Assembly: GCA_014607495.2 (NCBI GenBank)
Contig: CP053153.1
Location: 7,316,001-7,380,000, forward strand
Length of the DNA: 64,000 nt
Direction of reading: 5' to 3'
Source of the DNA: Carposina sasakii
Lineage: Eukaryota > Arthropoda > Insecta > Lepidoptera > Carposinidae
Each line of letters begins with the position of its first letter. Within the stretch, counting starts at the first letter, position 1. Of the stretch, positions 28,301-34,300 are shown one piece after another. The notes under the pieces are model-generated. The model was not told the DNA's origin. It saw nothing but the letters and a program-made list of their open reading frames with translations, and did no database searches. A program made the position numbers and the translations under genes.

Positions 28301-31300
28301 CTTGTCCGCATATTCTCTTCCTTTTTCTTTTTGAACTTTATCCTTGTCTCTTACCTCAGAATCTGATATTTTGTGTTCCATATCCGCCGCTGTAGGAATT
28401 TTATCTCGGAATTGTCTTTGGTAGAAAAGTTCTGCGGGAGTTTTACCAGTCGTTGAGTGGGGTGTGCTGTTGTACATGACTAAATATTCTAGGAGGTCAT
28501 CTTTCCAGTCTTTCTTTTCCAGTTGGCTTATCTTCAATCGCTTAAGCACGTCTCTATTCTGTCGTTCTACTTCGCCATTCATTTGAGGCCAATAAGGAAT
28601 CGTGTTGTAAATTGTAATATTACATTCTTTACAGAATGCTTTAAAAAGTTCACTGGTAAATTGATTACCATTATCACATGTAAGCGTCAAAGGATATCCC
28701 ACCCGGGAAAATATTTCCCGGAGAACTTTGACTGTGTCCACGGCAGTGATGCTTCGCATTATTTTGATCTCCTTATATCGGCTGTAATAATCAACCAGAA
28801 CTAACAAATAATCATTTGATGGTAGTGGTCCTAAGAAATCGATAGCGACATCAATCCAGGCTTCTACTGGTAGTTCACGCCTCTTATTAGGGTGTGGCGG
28901 GTTCGGTGCTGAAACGAGTGTGCATCCTTTACAAGCCTTTACTCGATTTTCGGCATCTCTATCGATCTTTGGCCACCATACTTTAGACCTGAGGCGAGTC
29001 TTCATAGCCACTATGCCTGGATGTCCCTGATGAGCGGCCTCAAGTACCCTTTCTCGGAGAACCTTAGGGATAATGAGCTTACTACCTCTTAAAGCGAAGT
29101 TTTCTTGAAAACAAATCTCAGTTTGGAAAACTTTAAACGCACTGACAGAATCGTCCCACTTATTTTCAAATATTCCGCGCTTCAGTGCTAATATCTCCTT
29201 GTCCGCAGCACAGGCTACATCGATTTCTTTTAAAGAAACCGCGGCTGGTCTGCTATATTCTACGATTGCATTAATGTAGTTCTCATTGTCGAACGGTTCT
29301 GGTTGAATTGATTGACAAAGTCGAGAAATGGGGTCAGCGATATTATCTTTTCCGGGACGATATATTACCTTGTATTTGTATGCTTGTAGTCGGAGCACCC
29401 AACGCTCAATGCGTGCGCATGGTTTTGATCTAGGGGCAAAGATGGTTTCCAGGGGCTTGTGGTCGCTTATAAGTTCAAACTCCTTGCCGAAAAGATAGAT
29501 CTTAAAATGTTCTACGGCCCACACAAGTGCCAAGGCTTCTTTTTCGGTCTGGCAGTATCTTTTCTCGCAATCAGTGAGACTCTTGTTACCGAATGATATT
29601 ACTCGGGGGCCATTACGATCGATTTGCACAAGTACTGCCCCAAGCCCAACTGGAGAAGCATCAGCTATTACTTGCGTTTTATCAGCAGGATTGTAGTAAC
29701 CAAGTGTTTTTATTCTTGAGAGACTAGTCTTTAGCATTTGGAATGCCTGATCTTGAGTGCTAGTCCAATGCTTACGAAGATCAGATGTTTTTCCTAGTTT
29801 AAGTCGTATTAACTGGCGAAGGGGCTCAGTTTGTGTTGCCAAGTTCGGGATCCATTTTCCGACGTAATTGACCAACCCCAGAAAACTTTGTACTTCCTCA
29901 ATATTGTTGGGTCTTATGGTAGACTGAATAGCCTGTACATATTTATCTAGTGGTTTAATTCCTTTTGCGGTAAGTTCGTGCCCTAGAAACTCGATCTTAT
30001 TAGTTTTATAGATACATTTATTCTCATTCAGAAGGATGTCATTATCTCGCAGCACTTGGAGTACTTTTTTTAGCCGCAAGTCGTGTTCTTGCACGTCCGA
30101 ACCGAAAATAATTATATCGTCTATGAAATTTGCAGTACCCTCGCAGCCTAGTAATATTTTTTCCAAAACTTTTTGAAACATTTCCGGCGCGCAAGATACT
30201 CCGAACATTAATCTTTTGTAACGGAATAAACCTCTACTAGTGCTGAAGGTTGTAATGTATTTGCTATCTTTATCAATTTCTAATTGATGGAAGGCGTTTT
30301 TTATATCAAGCCGCGAGAAATATTTGGCTTGTCTGAAATGGGGCAGTAGCTCGTCCATCGTTGGAAGGGGATGGTTTTCCCTTATTATAGCCTCGTTTGC
30401 TCTTCTCATGTCAATGCAAATCCGGAGATCACCATTTTCTTTCAAGACTGGTACCATTGGAGACACCCAAGGTGAGGGTCCGTTGACTTCTTCAATGATA
30501 TCAGCTTCTTGGAGTTCAACCAACTTTGAATTCACCCTCTCTTCCAACGGTATCGGTATTCTTCGGTATGGTTGAATAATAGGTTTCACATTGACATTGA
30601 TCGGTATCTGAATTTTAATGTTCTTAAATTTAGGAAATGTCTGGATGCTATTGATAGGCATACCAATTCTGAGAACGCTAAGTTTGGTCGCACTAGTTTT
30701 CCCTAGGAGATCACGTGATCCATTCTTAATGACATAGAAAGTAGATTTTAAGCCATCCCTGCCACAGACATCAATAGTAGCGTCAAAAGCTCCCATAACA
30801 TCAAGTGGTTTTTGACTTCCATAAGGCAGCAATATCTTGTCGGGGTTAGCGATTTGATTCGAAATTTTGGAATTATGCGTCTTTAAATATTCCCATGTCT
30901 TATCGGTAATGATATTGCAGCTACTACCCGAGTCGATCAACATTTTAATTTCAACACCGCCAACTTTACAGTTTATTATTGCGTCGTCATCTATATGGAA
31001 TACGTAATCCACTTCTTCAGGATTTTTCTTTTTGTCGAACTTAGGCCTTTTATGTTTGTCGAATTTATCATCTCTTCCAGTACCTGCCTTTCGTTTTTGT
31101 ATTCTAGTCTTACAGTAATCCCTAAAATGTCCAGTCATCCCGCATTTTAAACATTTTCTCTCTTTAGCGGGGCAATCTGAATCAAAAGACAAATGCTTAT
31201 CACTACCGCATCTATAGCAGGCCTTTCCTAAGCTTCCTTTATGTGTTGATTTTCTGGTGTCTATTTTATTTATAGGGAGTTTGTCCATGTCGCCCAATTT

Positions 31301-34300
31301 GCTAGATCCAGGTTTACTAAATGTTTCGAGTTGCCGATTTACAGTTTCAAGAGTGGTAGCAATACCTATAACTTCATGTAAAGTAACATTGTCACCTCCT
31401 GCCAAAATCTTTTTCCTTAATTCTGCACTGCTTCCCTTCTCGATGATTTGGTCAATCAAATTTTCATCTTTAGCGGTAAATTTACATTTGTCGGCCTGTT
31501 GTCGTAGTCTAACTAGGAAAGCTTCAAATCTTTCCCCTTCCTCTTGTTTCATAAGTCTAAATATATATCGTTCATAATATCTACTCTGCTGGGGGGAGAA
31601 GTAAGCGTCTAATTTCTTTATAGCCTCATTATACACATCCACATTTTCGGCTTCCTCAACGTGGGCACCCGGTAGGTTGTGGTATACATCTTGTAATGCG
31701 AGTCCCCCAATATGCAAGAGTGTAGCTCTCTTTTTTGCACCGTTATCAATATTAGCAGCTAAGAAATAAATCTCCAAAGCTCGTTTCCATTTCTCCCATT
31801 TTACGCCAACTGATACTGGGTCGCCTCCACAGTCAAAATGATCGAGGCCCGGAAGTGCTGAAGTGACCTGAGTCATGTTGGTGCGCTCTGCAACAACACA
31901 TGAATCTGTATAACATAACACATTCCTTCAAAATCCGAGGTCACCAAATCCTATGGTCCTCAATTCTCTATTTATTTATCAACCATATTAACCAGTCTGT
32001 CTAATTGACCTACATCAAATCAGTGTGGTCTTTCATATTGACCCTCTGAAAATATACACGGTCTTTCCTATTGACCTCCCAAAAATAAGCAAGGTCTTTC
32101 GTATTGACCTTCCGAAAATAAGCATGGTCTTTCATATTGACCTTCCAAAAATAAGCATGGTCTTTCGTATTGACCTTCCAAAAATAAGCATGGTCTTTCG
32201 TATTGACCTTCCGAAAATAAGCATGGTCTTTCATATTGACTTATCGGTATAATAATATATTACTAACTATTTTACTATACTATGTATGTGGTCTTTCAAA
32301 TTGACCTTTCACAGGATTTCCATTGCTTATGGTCTGTTAAGCTAAAGGTAGGTATAGTTGGTCTATCATATTAACCTTATTACCTATTAGTTATTATTGA
32401 TCGTATACAGGCAGTGTAAAATCACTCAATGTGAGACTAATTCCTATAGCCTTTATTAACAAAAACATTTAATTAGGTATAGGCTATGCTCAGCTTAATT
32501 AAATAGATATTCTATATATTTTGCCGTTAAAGGTCATGTATGCTATACATTGTATAGCTAGGGTATACATTTACACGCACACCGTATAAGTTTAAATAGG
32601 TATTGGTGTTTCGAGATATAATGAAACCTTTTGTTAAGGTTATACAACTAATAGAATCATGTGATTAGGTATTATTATTAGATTTACGTTTTAAATAAAA
32701 GAAACATCGATTGTTCCGTCACACATACATAATATAAACAACTATTCACGTAGGTACCTATGCATCTGTTAAATTGTTGTAGGTTGGCCGCGCTGCACTT
32801 TAGTAGAAAACAAGTTTATGTACCTACTTTGCTCATTGTTACATACGATATTGTCTAAACATTATAGGTATTTCAAATCAATCGTAATAATTTTATTACA
32901 TTGCTAAGTATGTCTACTTTCACATTATCTTTTCTTTTTGAAAACAAACAATATGTAGTACTTACTTACTTTCTCCTCGTCGCCACTTGTAAAATACACC
33001 TTAACACCAGCGTTATCCTACAGTTATTATCATACAGTCGCACTCAGCACGATAGACACGTCCGCTCAGTTCCCTAGCTGTCAACCGACTGCCCACATTC
33101 CGAGATACAGTATACTACAATATGTATGTATAATACTGCTTACTCCTGACGTGTCGGGACTGAATTCTACCGCGTATCAATGATCTGTTGTTGACCAATT
33201 CGTGGTGCCGGTAGAGTTCGATGATATATAGGCCATTTGGTCGCATGTGCTCATGGACGTATGATCTTGCTATCCTGAGGTGATAGCTGCCCAGCGTAAA
33301 AAGAAATAAAATCTTCGTACGATAATTGTGGGAAATCAAACGCTGCATCACTGGCATCAATTGCAGTGAATGCTACCCTTTGCCTATTCAAGTTGTGCCC
33401 ACTCACATATTCCACCACCTCATTTCTTCTATTAATATTTTCATTAATTATATCAATGAATTGCTCGGCGTATATGCTATCCGCGTATGGTCGCCGAGTA
33501 GCGTTGATGATCGCTGCAGTGATTCGGAAATCCGCCATCATGTTAGGCAAAGAAACAAAATATGTGTGTCGGAATAGCTTATAATCTTTTTTGAAACGAC
33601 CGTTCATTGTTGTATTTCAGACTAACCCGCGGTTTTTTTTTTTAACAACACAAAATGAAATGTAGGCTAGCCCTCAATAATTTACCAATAATTTGATTTT
33701 TGTAGCAAATATTTCGAAAACCGGGTCAGATTATGCCCAATGACCTTTAGATGATCCATGATCCTAACGGTTTTCGAGTATTTCACATGATAAAAAAAAA
33801 ATTCAAAAATTGTTTTTTGGAAATATTTCATTTCATTTGTTTCTATGTTTACATGAATGAATGCTAGGAATTAAATAATATCTATATAAATACCTTTCAT
33901 TTGTATACCTATTTGAGTAAATCGGCCCAGTAGTTATCTAAATACATCTTTTCATGTTCTGCCCCCCTAGCATGACCACGCAATGTGGATATCGTATCTT
34001 ACGATATCGTATCGTCTCTATACAAAATTCAAGATGGCGGCTATATTTATCGTATTTTGACAGGCTAAATATCGATAAATCGGTTTATCATATCGTGTTT
34101 TGCAGGTCATGCTAGGCTTGCAGGAAAATATGCCAAAAACGTACATATCAGTACTTTGTATGGCGGAAGTAAGTTTCACGAAAATCATTATTTTAAGACT
34201 TGAAAATTGACAAATGGGTCCCGCACTATTGGTGCTTGGTGGTTTATTTTCTCACCTGGAAATGTATTTTCATCCTGCTCAAAACAATTTGAGCTATTAT

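Larger units (their letters stand above)
21309..33119 (-). mobile_element. Ty3/gypsy retrotransposon (mag-like), disrupted by a BEL/Pao element
   Basis: A complete LTR element apart from the BEL insertion at 21795-28276. LTRs are 132 bp, begin TG and end CA, and look identical. The primer site TGGCGACGAGG (32975-32985) matches the 3' end expected of tRNA-Ser(GCT). The purine tract AAAGAAGGGA lies at 21441-21450. Short LTRs, a tRNA-Ser primer and fused gag-pol resemble the mag group from silkworm. The leader (31922-32987) has a 33-bp tandem array. No env frame is present. The element is oriented with the host ZAD gene and lies in its third intron. Confidence 0.93.
21304..33124. repeat. 5-bp target duplication of the gypsy element
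   Basis: ATATG lies at 21304-21308 and at 33120-33124, directly outside the two LTRs. The transposase frame (…YYTY|IL…) continues across the site when the element and one copy are removed. Confidence 0.9.
20690..33960 (-). pseudogene. DDE transposase gene (DDE_Tnp_4/SWIM type), split by nested retrotransposons
   Basis: The fragments are at 33120-33607 and 21098-21308, contiguous before insertion. Upstream part: [13 protein letters not shown], then [12 protein letters not shown], then [15 protein letters not shown]. Downstream part: a QSRH motif and a SWIM-like Cys/His cluster ([17 protein letters not shown]) followed by YFLSWARHQ; stop at 21098. I associate this arrangement with arthropod DDE_Tnp_4 transposase-like proteins. 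A frameshift near 33285 (around the codons for AGQL / GSYHLR) breaks the gene independently of the insertion. The N-terminal part is missing, with a possible 3' splice site near 33625. Flanks at 20690-20825 and 33735-33960 carry the transposon's terminal sequences. Confidence 0.65.

Noticed and set aside
28132..28395. Plus-strand open frame across the BEL 5' LTR
   Set aside because: It spans the LTR and gypsy junction created by insertion, so it cannot be an older gene. No family match.
32020..32245. CRISPR-like array
   Set aside because: The whole 33-bp unit repeats with no variable spacers, and the context is a eukaryotic retrotransposon.
32010..32252. Repetitive open frames on both strands encoding 11-residue repeats
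   Set aside because: They arise because the array has a 33-bp period. They lie in the untranslated leader of the gypsy element.
21309..33119. An env gene making the gypsy element an errantivirus
   Set aside because: After the integrase stop at 21538 only about 90 bases remain before the purine tract. There is no room for an env frame.
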